Source: Blastobasis lacticolella (lineage: Eukaryota; Arthropoda; Insecta; Lepidoptera; Blastobasidae). Taken from it: a stretch of DNA of 64,000 nt. Below the pieces are notes generated by a model. That model had not been told where the DNA came from, searched no databases, and saw only the letters and a list, made by a program, of their open reading frames with translations. The DNA lies in the NCBI GenBank assembly GCA_905147135.1, contig LR990061.1, positions 7,230,026-7,294,025 on the forward strand, written 5' to 3'. Position numbers and translations under genes: made by a program. Positions 23,518 through 33,732 of this stretch are shown here, piece by piece (positions within the stretch are counted from its first letter, which is position 1; every line of letters starts with the position of its first letter).

Positions 23518-23738
23518 AATCATCGGATGAGCTCTCGAGGGCCCGGGCTCCGCCTTGACCATGATCCAGGATTTGGCAGATCAGATAATTACAGTGGAGC
23601 GACTGCCATCTGACGTCCGTGACCCTGCCAGAGGAACCTGACCAGATTGGATCATGGTTACACCTGAATGTGCAGGTTTCATCACGATGTTTTCCCACAC
23701 CGTAACAGTATCGGTAAGGATTCAACTAATATACAATT
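23518..23738 (-). mobile_element. SINE family A, partial copy
   Basis: The body of family A without the tRNA-like head: GAGGGCCCGGGCTCCGCCTT, GACCATGATCCAGGATTTGG and CACGATGTTTTCCCACACCG. A small internal deletion is seen at the GACCCTGC..CAGAGG site. Confidence 0.85.
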
Positions 23739-23804
23739 AGGATTTACCATATTACAACAAAATAATGAAATTTTAATACGTGCTTTTTCTACCTTTTTTT
23801 CATA

Positions 23805-23880
23805 CCACTAAGGTGGCAAACAAGCTTGCGGCCTGCCTAATGGTAAGCAGTCACCGCAGCCTATGGACGTTTGCAGTACC
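23805..23880 (-). mobile_element. LINE 3' end scrap, minus strand
   Basis: On plus it reads ATACCACTAAGGTGGCAAAC then TGGTAAGCAGTCACCGCAGC. It is the reverse of the LINE end seen on plus at 27569-27670. Confidence 0.65.
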
Positions 23881-24129
23881 TATTTAGATTTTGTCGTAGT
23901 TACGTCAGTTTTACGCAAAGACTAACCTAGACCTAGGAATAAACAATGTTGCCACACATTAATATTTATTTATTTTATTTATTTATTTATACTTCATGCA
24001 CAAATATGTTATTAAGATAAGACTCGCTTGCTATGTTACGGGCACAAACCTCTTTGGTTTTCACGTAATTGTAGTAGTGTAAGTTCTAAAAATGTGAAAA
24101 TAATTTTTGATAAAACAAAAACTTAGAAA

Positions 24130-24222
24130 AGAGTAATTGGTACACAGCCGCAGTGGGATCCGAACCCGGTACCTCTCACTTACGAGTCGGATACCTTAAC
24201 CACTCGGCCACCGACGCTCCGT
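24130..24222 (-). mobile_element. Isolated tRNA-like SINE head
   Basis: On plus: GGGATCCGAACCCGGTACCT...AACCACTCGGCCACCGACGC, the complement of a B box (GGGTTCGGATCCC) and A box (GGCCGAGTGG). It matches the family A head with the body missing. It is not a functional tRNA: no folded acceptor stem was found. Confidence 0.7.
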
Positions 24223-25027
24223 CACATCCGTGATGTGAACACGGATATGACGTCCTTATTACGTAGTACGATATCATGTATCTACAGCCATTGTAGACGC
24301 GGGCGTTGATTTAAAGTATAAACAAGATGTACGAATATAAATAAAAACGCAAGTAATCTATTTCAATATTTTAGCACTTTTATATATTCGGCTGTAGAAA
24401 GCGTAAATATTATTCAGTATAGAGAGTGCATTGGCAATGCGGTATCCGGCAAAATAGAATATAAACCAACTTATTGTCTATTTATTATTGTAAAGTTGTG
24501 TTGTACCTAATACATAAATGGTATAAATTATTATTATTATGTACATGGTTACATTACAATATGTACAAACTTAAAACTACCGAACGAAATAAAAATTTTA
24601 CACAAAAAAAAAATTACATATACAAAACTGATTCTTGTCTGACTTATGACTTATTGTCTTCTTAAGGTGTCGTATAAAGCAGATATAGGTAAGGCAGATC
24701 AGCAAAAATATCATAGAGAATGAACAGCCGCGTTTTTGGTTGTGTATTTTTCACGCTGCTATCTCCAACCCACCTACAATATTCCTACAAAAGTCATACA
24801 TTATAACGAAACGGTTCGGTTTCTTACGTCCGTGTTGTTCTGTCTATACCGTACGTAAGCTCGTAAATCGAACGGATCCAAAGGCTTATAATATATATAT
24901 GTTTAATATTATAAGTATCTATAAACGGATTAGTGTACTAATAGGTCATAGCTAGATGAACGCCTCGCTAACCGCTCCACGATCGCTCTGGTTGTAGTTG
25001 ACGTCAAGTCTAGTTTAAGTCTAAGTC
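24223..25027. other. Unassigned; decayed family B pieces
   Basis: Pieces at about 24432-24475 (GGTATCCGGCAAAATAGAAT) and 24668-24780 (GTGTCGTATAAAGC...CTGCTATCTCCAACCCACCT) look like a diverged family B copy interrupted by about 190 bp of AT-rich DNA. No gene is seen. Confidence 0.5.
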
Positions 25028-25225
25028 TAGGTTTTAAGATTTTCGTGGTTATTCACTACATATATTATCGGGTTTGTTACCACGGTTAGTATTACTAGCC
25101 TGTCTAGTCGTGACCATGACGCATGCAACTGCGTTGTAATATCGAGGTAAAAACAATCGTGGTACTAATCGTGGTAACAAACCCGATAATATGTGTAGTG
25201 AATTACCACGAAAATCCTTAACCTA
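25028..25225. mobile_element. Foldback element with ~60-bp arms
   Basis: The left arm (25028-25091: TTTTCGTGGTTATTCACTAC, ATTATCGGGTTTGTTACCAC) is the near-perfect reverse complement of the right arm (25163-25225). The centre (GTCTAGTCGTGACCATGACG) is shared in part with the repeat at 14145-14300. Noncoding. Confidence 0.9.
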
Positions 25226-25705
25226 GCCTTGATCTATGAATATCTTGTAATTTCTTCAATTGTCTCTTCTTCTCATTGCCAATTCTTTTACATTGAATCG
25301 CATATCAGTTGAAATAAATATCTCGTCCCTAACCACACAAATTACTGAACAAACTGTATTTTAGACTAAAACATTGTCTCTTGACAGTTGATATTCATCA
25401 ATGTTGCCAGCAAATATTTTAAAGGTTCGCGCAAAGTTCACGCGACGCAGACGAGCTACCCCCGAGGGAGCAATAGGGGCCAATACCGATCGGGAACTTG
25501 CAAATTGCCTAAACTGCCTAACTAGGGAAGGGATGCAACGGTCCGATTTCGTTAATTGCAGAGCAAACGATCTAGCAAAAAAAAATATATCGACTTGGAT
25601 TCAATGCCATAATATTTTCAAGTACATGGAATGAGTGAAATAATATAGCTACTACGTACAAGTAATACGTATGGTAGATAATTATTCGTCGGGTCAAAGA
25701 GTGTT
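25226..25705. other. No recognisable gene
   Basis: A 77-codon open frame (25401-25634) has no known motif. Confidence 0.35.
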
Positions 25706-25943
25706 CCGGCGTTTCGGGCAGGTCTAGTTAGATTAATTAAAAATATTATTTTTCCCTGAGAAGCCTGAGCGTTTGGGCCCGCAATTAAAAATTCTAAAAC
25801 AAAATGGTTTTCCCTGACTGTCCTACAACCATTTACAAGGATATTTTTAACTGGGAACCTAAACGCTGAAGAAAAATATTAATTTTAATGCATCTGTCGT
25901 GTCGGCGTCCGGGCCAAAACCAGGCCGTGCCGAAACGCCAAAA
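25706..25943. mobile_element. Probable MITE, GGCGTTTCGG ends
   Basis: GGCGTTTCGGGCAGGTCTAG (from 25708) is inverted, with mismatches, at 25917-25939 (CCAGGCCGTGCCGAAACGCC). The interior is AT-rich with two AAATATTA stretches. No target duplication was identified. Confidence 0.6.
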
Positions 25944-26504
25944 TAAAATATCAATCCGGTCAAAATATCGTAGATTGATAAAGTCATGAGAAAACAACGT
26001 ATCAAATGGTCACATTCACATTTTTAATCACGCTCTAATTAAGTGTTTTAAGATCTACAAGTAGGTTGAGCCTTAAAATAATGCTGGCCGTTGAGGATCT
26101 TAATAGTAATTGTGTTGAGATCTATTTAACATATCCGATCCGATTCGCCGACGATTTTGGCACATCCTTAGATACCTAAGAACATCGAGAGTCATGAAAG
26201 TTGGCGTTTCAATAGAGGCGCCACCTCCACACGTAACATATCCAAACTAGAAAAGTACAGAACCATCAAAATTAGTTCCTTTCCTCACCACGAGGCAAGT
26301 TATACTTGACAGACTATAAGGTCAAGACCGAAATGATTGATGGTACACCTCAAGGTCACAGTTAAAGAGGATACAGTTAGCGGAAATGTGTGTCTGTTAC
26401 ACAACCGTGGCGTATTCGGTTGGAACGAGCGCAACTAATGTGCACTGACATTATAAGTTTTCCTGTAATTCGCCTTGTGGGCTGGGCTAAATGAGATACC
26501 ATAA
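25944..26504. other. No recognisable gene
   Basis: Nothing supported. Confidence 0.4.
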
Positions 26505-26866
26505 AAAGAACTACCTATACTCGGAGATAAAATTCAAGATTAAAAGTGTAAACAACTTGCCACATAAAAAATAAACCCAAGGGGTAGATATGAAATATTG
26601 TTAAATCCAAAATGAAATTAAATCGTCTGAATATTTTAAAAAGCACTAGGTAAATTGATTTGTGTAAATTAATTAATTTAAAGTTAGTATATCCTTAGCT
26701 TTAAGTATGGATATTCTATATATGTATATCAATGTACTATTCTATTTCAAACAAATAATTTCAAAAGCACTATTTTAAATAATCCACCCCTTGGGTTAAT
26801 TTTTTATAGGGGGGCAATTTGTTACACTTTTGATCTTGAATTTCATCTCCGAGTTTAGTTCTCTAC
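26505..26866. mobile_element. MITE with ~80-bp inverted ends
   Basis: The left end (AGAACTACCTATACTCGGAG, ATTCAAGATTAAAAGTGTAA, AAACCCAAGGGGTAGAT) is the imperfect inverse of the right end (ATCCACCCCTTGGGTTAA, TTACACTTTTGATCTTGAAT, CATCTCCGAGTTTAGTTCT). The AT-rich centre is noncoding, about 360 bp in total. Confidence 0.85.
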
Positions 26867-26878
26867 CTTATCTACAAT

Positions 26879-26949
26879 CAAAGGGATTGGAAGGTTAGCG
26901 ACCTTCTTGCCAGTCTAACATTCAGGTCGCTAACATTCCAATCTCTTTG
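26879..26949. mobile_element. 71-bp foldback element with 8-bp duplication
   Basis: The two 26-nt arms (26879-26904 and 26924-26949) match at 24 of 26 positions as inverted repeats and are separated by a 19-nt loop. The element begins CAAAG and ends CTTTG. It is flanked by TCTACAAT at 26871-26878 and 26950-26957. The 8-bp duplication and CA...TG ends would suit a hAT-type MITE. It is exceptionally short. Confidence 0.75.
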
Positions 26950-27048
26950 TCTACAATCCATCTTTAAATTCACAGCTTTCTCCACACGTAGGTATGACAG
27001 CTGTCGCCAGTAAATAATGCACATCGGCTAATAGTTAGTTAATTAGTA

Positions 27049-27290
27049 CGGCTTAGGAATGGAACACGTCCCTGCGAGTGTGTTCTGTGACTCTGTTCCG
27101 CGACACCTACCATACACCTACTTTACCCGTATCTACCCTTTTTTTCTTACTTATAAACCTTGCTCTTGAATAACTCTATATATTGTAGAAAATTAAAATT
27201 CGCATTAAAATCCGTTGCGTAGTGTTAAAGATCTAAGCGTAGATTCATAGGGAAAGACGGCGGGAAGCTACTTGATTTTATATGATGTGT
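27049..27290 (-). mobile_element. LINE scrap and landing-pad repeat, minus strand
   Basis: 27049-27100 (GGCTTAGGAATGGAACACG, TGCGAGTGTGTTC) is a remnant of the LINE ORF end seen at 5056-5589. 27105-27290 (GCATTAAAATCCGTTGCGTA, AAAGATCTAAGCGTAGATTC) is the reverse of the landing-pad repeat. Confidence 0.6.
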
Positions 27291-27568
27291 GAGCGTATGA
27301 ATAGTATTATATTATAGTACCCTTACCTTATTCTATTGTCTGCCTGATATAAGATTTTGCATTAACGTTTGCTCACATGGAAAGGCTTGGGGATAATGAC
27401 TGATACTGAATATGACTTAATTATGAAGTAAATATGAAAATAGCTTTAAAACTATAACAAACATTGAAAACTAAATTAAAAACAGTTACAAAACCTAGGA
27501 CTTATAAGATCTAAATATATTGTTTTCCCTGGCGAGTACAAGTGAGTGAAAGTGGTGAAAAGGTTTTT

Positions 27569-27670
27569 ACTGGGTCAAAAACGCGTTGGTGATGCCCCTG
27601 GTATCGCTAACGTCCATAGACTGCGGTGACTGCTTACCATCAGGCGGGCCGTAAACTTGTTTGCCACCTT
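27569..27670 (+). mobile_element. LINE 3' end fragment
   Basis: ACGCGTTGGTGATGCCCCTG, GTCCATAGACTGCGGTGACT and CTTACCATCAGGCGGGCCGT form a LINE 3' UTR. It abuts the next LINE fragment within a few bases. Confidence 0.7.
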
Positions 27671-27674
27671 AGTG

Positions 27675-28503
27675 GTACAACATGGTGTTGCTGAGTCCGT
27701 CGATCGGAGCTTTGAGGAAATTGGTTCACATATGTGAGGAATATGCAAGGACCCATGGTCTCAGGTACAACACCGATAAATCTGAGCTCCTGGTTTTTAA
27801 AGCGGGCAACAAAAAGCCTGAGAAGGTGCTATCGGTCACACTTGGTGGAAGGCAGCTGAAGCTCGTCTCACGGTTTAAGTACCTGGGACACTGGGTCGCT
27901 GAGGATCTGTCAGATGATGCAGATATTGAGAGGGAGCGGAGGGCCCTGGCTGTACGGGCGAATATGTTGGCTCGTAGGTTCGCACGTTGTACAAGAGATG
28001 TTAAAATCACTCTGTTTAGAGCCTACTGTCAGTCGTTTTACACGTGCAGCCTGTGGGTCAAGTATTCGCAGAGGGCATTCAGGGCGCTCCGCGTCCAGTA
28101 CAATGACGCGTTCAGGATACTGCTGGGGCTGCCTAGATATTGCAGCGCGTCCGCTATGTTTGCGGATGCAAAAGTGGACGGTTTCAACGCCATTGTGCGC
28201 AAGCGCACAGCCTCCCTGCTTGGGCGAGTGCTGGGCAGCGCCAGTAGTCTCCTGAACCCTATCGCGGACAGACTACAGTGTCCTATTGTTAGGCACTGGA
28301 ACGATGTCCATATGGGATCTAGGCCGGTTTTGTTCAGTAAAGGGTAGTATATATATAAGTGCTCTTTACTGGACCAAACTGCTAGATGGTTAGAATTAAG
28401 ATTTTCATTTTATTTATTTTTGTCTTTATTTTCTTTATTTTGTATTACACTATGGACATATTGTGTCTGAAATAAAGTATATTGAATTGAATTGAATAAA
28501 AAA
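27675..28503 (+). pseudogene. 5'-truncated LINE reverse transcriptase end
   Basis: One frame is open for 221 codons (27682-28347). It begins MVLLSPSIGALRKLV, normally the segment immediately after the YADD box of a non-LTR RT, so the copy is truncated just past the catalytic aspartates. It continues with LRYNTDKSELLVF, FKYLGHWVAEDLSDDADIER, RAYCQSFYTCSLW and FRILLGLPRYCSASAMFA, the RT thumb and C-terminal region of a jockey-type LINE. After the stop comes a 3' UTR with AATAAA at about 28470 and a TTGAATTGAATTGAAT tail ending near 28503. The open frame shows it is fairly young. It lacks the endonuclease and palm domains, so it cannot move by itself. The clade is inferred. Confidence 0.85.
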
Positions 28504-28849
28504 ATTGTCGGTCTCCATCTCGCAAAACGGAGTTTTCCTGTATTTGAAATAGTGATATTCAACCGAAACGCTCTGTCTAATTATAATTTCGTAATTATAT
28601 AAAAATAAAGGAAGGAATCTTGCTTATTTTTTATGCTAATGAAAAACTAATTTTTCTTTTCTATTCGTTAGCAGTCCTAACGGTACGAAATATGGACGTT
28701 TCAATATCACTTTTCAACAAAATTTTCATTTTCGATGTATTTATGAATGTCTTATGAAATGAATGTTGAATGATTAAATGAAATATTTATTAAGATATTT
28801 ACTAAATTATCACTTACACTAAAAATTTAAACTGAAATAATCAAAGATT
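28504..28849. other. No recognisable gene
   Basis: AT-rich; nothing supported. Confidence 0.4.
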
Positions 28850-28851
28850 TA

Positions 28852-28960
28852 GGGCGGCTGCACCAAATTGTCAAAGGTATTTAAGTTGAAAAAAAACTTC
28901 ATACAAAAAAACGTTTAACGTCATTCTAAAACGCTTTTAAGAATTTGGTGCTAGCCGGGC
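28852..28960. mobile_element. ~109-bp MITE, GGGCGGCTGCACCAA ends
   Basis: GGGCGGCTGCACCAAATT at the left pairs with AATTTGGTGCTAGCCGGGC at the right. TA dinucleotides flank both sides, which suits a mariner-type MITE. Noncoding. Confidence 0.7.
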
Positions 28961-29868
28961 TTATCATGTAATTTTTATATACGTTCCGGAATAATTTGCA
29001 GTCCTATTTCCGTGGAAAAATCAATCCACACATTTATAGGCTCAGGCTCAAAGACGTCTGTATAACATAACAGCTATAAACGTAAATCTTATTCTCGTCC
29101 CATAACAATGCTCGCATCAAAGGGATTCCAAGCGCAGGGTCTAGCCTATAGAGATCAAGCAGTTATCTTCGCAATTCCCAAAGGAAAGCTTTCCGCCAGA
29201 GTTATCTCGTAAGGCTGTGATCATAATTATCATTGCAAACTGTTGCCCCTAAACTAACCTAAGTTTGATGTTCTGCGTATATATTTCTTTGTGAAAATGT
29301 TTAGTTATAGGGAGTAAGAGTGGTTACACACAGCGTCCGATTCGAGATCGTGGCAACGTTAGACGTCGGTAAACTTCCGGCAAAGTCTACCTACATACAT
29401 ACATGTACCGTAAAACGGTGTTACTTTAATATGCTGACGCTACATCAATCACTCACTTTTCTCTGATAGGTATGTGCTAAGGGAAAGATGGCTGATTTGT
29501 AGTTTGTCAGTTATCAGGGTTGTCACATGTATGGTAGGCTTTGATTGCTCACTTGATTAATAGAGAAAAGTAGCCAACCAATGTAGCCCTAGGACATTAA
29601 AGTAACCCCATTTTATTATCCCAAACTACTTTAACGATTTTAATAAAATGAAGTTCAGTACTGTGTTGATTAAACTGGTAATAAATAAAGAAAACAGCGT
29701 TGAGCCGTAAGAGAGAGATACTGTGTAACAGACAGATACACGATATATACACTTATGCACCAAATTCTTCAAATTCTTGCATTTAAGCTTAAGATAACCA
29801 ATAAATTTCATACGAAATGACGTTAAACGTCTATCATATTTACGTAAATGTGTAAGTAAATATAAAAT
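28961..29868. other. No recognisable gene
   Basis: The 113-codon antisense open frame (29626-29967) is AT-driven, runs into a SINE remnant and has no motif. Nothing else is supported. Confidence 0.4.
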
Positions 29869-30125
29869 TAATGGCGTCAATATTGCCAGGTTGTACTCCG
29901 AGGTCTCGGCCTCCGTCTTGACCATGATCAAGAATTCAGCAGTCAAGTAATTACAGGCTACTGCCATGACCAGATTGGATCATGGAATTTCGCCAGATTG
30001 TACTGCTTTCGCGCACAAGGGCTCGGCGTCCGCCTTGACCATGATCCAGAATTTAGTAGATTAGGTAATTACATTTTAGCGACTGCTACCTCTGACCAGA
30101 TTGGATCATGGTTACATATTCAGGC
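29869..30125 (-). mobile_element. Two adjacent SINE family A remnants
   Basis: 29869-29982 and 29983-30125 each contain CCAGGTTGTACT/CCAGATTGTACT, CTTGACCATGATCMAGAATT and GACCAGATTGGATCATGG, head to tail. Both lack the tRNA-like head. They arose by tandem duplication or by two insertions. Confidence 0.75.
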
Positions 30126-31079
30126 GTAACATATTTGAAAATATTGTGCCAACTAATCAACTTAGTGTCAAAATAACGATAATATAAATCATATTCATTC
30201 GTCGTAATTCAAAACATGACCATTTCGTGAAATCATGATTTATTCTATGTGAATCACAGCGGATGCTATAATTTGGCTGCGACATAAAATCATGAAACTA
30301 TTTTCCCTGACGTCAATTGCATAAAATCAGCTAATTAAATATTTAAATATTATGCATAGGTATTCAAATAGAACTTACTAGATATTGTATTGTTGTAGAT
30401 TTATTATAGGTAGATTCCTACATTAATTAATATCGATAGGTCAAGACATGTCGAGTAGGTAGTTGCTTATGTAAAGTACGTTTTATAGAAAAAGGCAAAA
30501 GTCAAGCTCGGAACGATAAGTATTATCCACAGAAATCAAAATAAAAGAGGATGCTAAAAAGAGCCAGCTCCGGTAGTAACGAGACACATCTCAAATTAAC
30601 AATATTATGTAATAAAATAATAACTGGGTCTGATCGCGGTCCTTACTGGCGAACAAATAAAAATTTCCACTTCTATTATTCAGGCGTCGACTTGTGAAAC
30701 AATATTTTTAATTGCTTTATTCTATTAATATGATGTTAAAATGATTGTTACTTGGCTTATTTTTTAATCCACTTGAAAAAAGGAAAGAGCGATTAGTATC
30801 TAATAATACTGCGATTTGTTTTAATACATCTCGTTTATGCCAGGATCAGGTTTTTGTGTATTAAGTCTTTCTGTGGATAATACGAGTACTTTGTCGTTTT
30901 CGTGCGCAACTTTTGTCTTTTCTATACTTTAGTTAGTTTATGAATCTGAAACCATACGTTTACGTATGCTGTAAGTCAATGGAAATTAGGAGGTACCTAA
31001 TGTACGAAACTAATTAAAATTAAAAATTAATGTACATACCTATACATTATGAACCTTGACGGGCACTGCAATGTTAAAT
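30126..31079. other. No recognisable gene
   Basis: AT-rich; nothing supported. Confidence 0.4.
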
Positions 31080-31155
31080 ATTGGATCATGGTTACACATT
31101 CAGTCGCCTGAAAGTGCAGATGTTTTCCTTCACGGTAAGAGCATCGGTAACTCGC
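31080..31155 (-). mobile_element. SINE family A middle fragment
   Basis: TTGGATCATGGTTACACATT...AAGAGCATCGGTAA matches the central part of family A. Confidence 0.75.
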
Positions 31156-32225
31156 TTCGCCAACTGTATTGTAATTGTAGTTACTCTAATCTTGCTCAAG
31201 TATAGCACTTCAACTTTTGGTCCCAGAAAAATATTAAGATCAAACGAGACAGCTCAATGTCCACACGTGGGTGGAATCTGCGGCACAAAATAGAGACACT
31301 ATTTTTTATTTTGTGTATACACAAATAAATGTGGGCGGTTGTTGTTGTTGACTTCGTCCACACAGACTTCGAAGCAGTAATATTAAACTATCGCATTATT
31401 ATCCATTAACTCGATATAAAAGTGGACTTGACTTATCCCAAACCTTTCGAAGCCAAGCTCTTCAACCCTTCAAGTATATTTTCCTTTGACAATAGCTCAT
31501 GGAAAAAGCGAGCCCTTATTTTCAGATAATACTTTCCGAAGACGCCATTATTCTGCACAGGGTGCCCCGTACACTCGGTAAACAATTATAAAAAAGTGTA
31601 AACACCAAGTTTGCTCGTTACAACTTCGTGAAAACCCTTTCAGTTTGAGATTTATTGGATTTTTGTCTCGAGAAAATGACGAAAACCCGGTCTAAGTCGC
31701 TCCCGAATATAAATCAAACGTAATTTAATTGTTGACGCGAGTTAAGTGGATGGAACTTGGGAAACAGTTTTTTTCTATAAATCTGTTACAAAATAATAAA
31801 ATTGAATTGTTTTTAGTTTTAGAAGTTGACAATTTGTGTTGAATTATACAGAATGGGTCTGAATTTATGTAAAAACAAAGTGAAGATTTATATTTTTTAA
31901 ATATTCCTCGCCCCTGGACCAGTGGGACCAACTCTGAAACGATGACAACAAGATTAATACTTGAGTCAAAATAAACGATTCGGACAAATTGAAAACTTCT
32001 TCCTTTTGTGAACATGGATAAAAAGTTGCAGTCATTAATTTCTCTTATTGATTACACAAATTGATCCTAGTAAGCTTTTAGGTATATGAGTTGTTTCAAA
32101 ATTTAAAAAGACGGAATTAATAAAATACGCAGAAGAAAGAAGAGATATAAAAGTATAAAACAAATATTATTCATATAACTGATTATAACTTGGATTTTTG
32201 CTAATTGATTCCAGTTGCTAGCTTA
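31156..32225. other. No recognisable gene
   Basis: AT-rich left flank of the LTR retrotransposon. A 96-codon antisense open frame (31725-32015) shows no motif. Confidence 0.4.
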
Positions 32226-32229
32226 GTTG

Positions 32230-32817
32230 TGTAGCGAACCTAATTTATAAGGAATTTTAATTTCAAGATGGAATTTATATTTAGTTAAAATTTATATATA
32301 TATATTTTCATTTTTGTTGTATACACATTTTACCTTTACATTTTTATATAAAAATATTTTAGCAAATGCATAATTATATTTTATTTATTGAAATAGATGT
32401 AAGTACCATGTATTATATATTAAAAATGTGTAATATTTAAATTGGCGAGTAAAGTCGAGTGCGCTATGTTGTATGCAAATATTTTAACCTTTGCGGACGG
32501 GTGTACTTGCGATCTATTGTCCGCGGCCGGGCGCGAGCGCATCGCGGCCCACGCGGCAGTCAGAACCGCTATGCAACGGCGAATGCACGCTCGATTTTGT
32601 TCCCATCCGCTTTTTGTTAGTGCTTCGATTTTGCTTGCTTTAGCCCTATCGCTTAATTCTGTATATCCTCAATCTGTAAATTGCTATCTAGCTACGCTAC
32701 CTTCTCCAAATAAGTTTATGAAATGTTGTGGAGGTAAATTCAAATTAAATTCGTTTATAGTTATTTGACGGTGAATTTCACTATTCCCAAAGTTCAAAAA
32801 GTGAGTGTAATCCCTCA
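32230..32817 (+). repeat. 5' LTR (588 bp)
   Basis: Begins TGTAGCGAACC and ends CCCTCA. It differs from the 3' LTR at only two places (A at 32791 against T at 37407; T at 32815 against A at 37431). An AT-rich U3 contains TATA-like runs (32291-32309) that could serve as the promoter. A GC-rich block (about 32495-32590) follows. A 108-codon frame without an ATG start lies inside and is present identically in both LTRs; it is unlikely to be translated. Confidence 0.93.
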
Positions 32818-32821
32818 TAAC

Positions 32822-32833
32822 TGGTGACCCCGA
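32822..32833 (+). promoter_or_regulatory. Primer binding site (tRNA-Trp-like)
   Basis: TGGTGACCCCGA lies four bases after the 5' LTR. It is complementary to the CCA-bearing 3' end of insect tRNA-Trp, the primer reported for the CsRn1 clade. The match ends after 12 bases. Confidence 0.75.
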
Positions 32834-32849
32834 GAAAAAGAAAATCAAG

Positions 32850-33713
32850 ATGGCATCTTCAGACGAGGATTTTACGGAAGCAAAAAGTAGTGCACCTAAA
32901 TCTGCGACTACGGAAGCTGTGGGTGATGCAGGTGATGTCTGCCGTGTTGCAGTTAGACAGATTCCATTCTATCCTGACGAACCGGATATGTGGTTCAGTA
33001 TGATGGAAGGGCAGTTTACGATCGCGAACATAAGAACAGATATCACTAAGTTCTACTACGTGGTTGGAATGTTAGACCACCAATACGCTTGTGAAGTGAA
33101 GGATATTATATCGTCGCCTCCGGCAGAAGATAAATATGAAAAGCTGAAATCCGAGCTTATTAAGAGGCTCTCTGCTTCTAGAGAGCGTAAGGTAAAACAG
33201 CTGTTGGACCATGAAGAATTAGGCGACAGGAAACCGTCACAGTTTTTGCGTCATTTGCAAAGTCTCGCCGGACCTGATGTTCCAAAAGGCTTCATTAAGA
33301 CCATATGGACGAGTCGTCTGCCAAGGAATATGCAACAAATCATCGCGTCACAAAGTGATTCCCCAGTTGAGAAGCTAGCTGATCTGGCTGATAGGATCAA
33401 TGATATTGTTCCAGCGGTGTCTTCACAAGTAGCTTCCACTTCGCGTAATAAATCTGATGACCGAATGGATAGGATGGAGAGGAATATTGAGGAGCTGACC
33501 AAACATGTACATTCTCTCGCTACAAGAGAAGGTAGGTCGAAATTTAAATACGACAAAAATTCTAAAGGCTCCCAACGTCATCGCAGTAGAAGCAGGTCAC
33601 GTGCTCATTACGATAAATATCCTACCTGCTGGTATCATGCCCGATTTGGACCACGAGCTCATAAGTGCATCAAACCGTGCGATTATTCGGGAAACGAAAA
33701 GGGCGATCAGTAA
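32850..33713 (+). CDS. gag: Gag polyprotein of the LTR retrotransposon
   Basis: This 287-residue structural protein would form the virus-like particle and bind the element RNA. The start is the first ATG after the primer site, with AAGATGG context. Residues about 35-190 form a helical capsid-like region (MWFSMMEGQF, then RKVKQLL, KPSQFLRHLQSL, IWTSRLP). A charged helix and an R/S-rich stretch follow (RHRSRSRSRAH, about 244-253). The C-terminal zinc knuckle is C260, H263, C273, C277 (CX2HX9CX3C), the CHCC variant known for CsRn1-type elements rather than the usual CCHC. The frame is intact. Its last codons overlap the pol frame, which lies at -1, and a slippery heptamer is at 33689-33695. It should be translatable. 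Confidence 0.92.
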   Translation: MASSDEDFTEAKSSAPKSATTEAVGDAGDVCRVAVRQIPFYPDEPDMWFSMMEGQFTIANIRTDITKFYYVVGMLDHQYACEVKDIISSPPAEDKYEKLKSELIKRLSASRERKVKQLLDHEELGDRKPSQFLRHLQSLAGPDVPKGFIKTIWTSRLPRNMQQIIASQSDSPVEKLADLADRINDIVPAVSSQVASTSRNKSDDRMDRMERNIEELTKHVHSLATREGRSKFKYDKNSKGSQRHRSRSRSRAHYDKYPTCWYHARFGPRAHKCIKPCDYSGNEKGDQ

Positions 33714-33732
33714 TGGCGGCCGACGATTGCCC
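33689..33732 (+). promoter_or_regulatory. Probable -1 frameshift signal between gag and pol
   Basis: GGGAAAC at 33689-33695 is read in the gag frame as G GGA AAC, the X XXY YYZ form used for -1 slippage. After a 5-nt spacer (GAAAA), GGGCGATC (33701-33708) can pair with GATTGCCC (33725-33732) as an 8-bp stem containing one G-U pair. Loop bases CGAC (33721-33724) could pair with GTCG (33744-33747) to make a pseudoknot; that part is weaker. Slippage here would enter exactly the frame that encodes the protease, 16 nt before the gag stop at 33711-33713. Confidence 0.82.

Noticed and set aside
24130..24222. Possible tRNA gene on the minus strand
   Set aside because: A- and B-box-like sequences are present but no complete cloverleaf; it matches the head of SINE family A.
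32442..32768. 108-codon open frame, repeated identically at 37058-37384
   Set aside because: It lies wholly inside the two LTRs, starts on TTG rather than ATG and has no motif. It is duplicated because the LTRs are.
33665..33713. Independent ATG start for pol at 33665
   Set aside because: It overlaps gag in another frame with no sign of internal initiation; the slippery heptamer explains entry into pol better.
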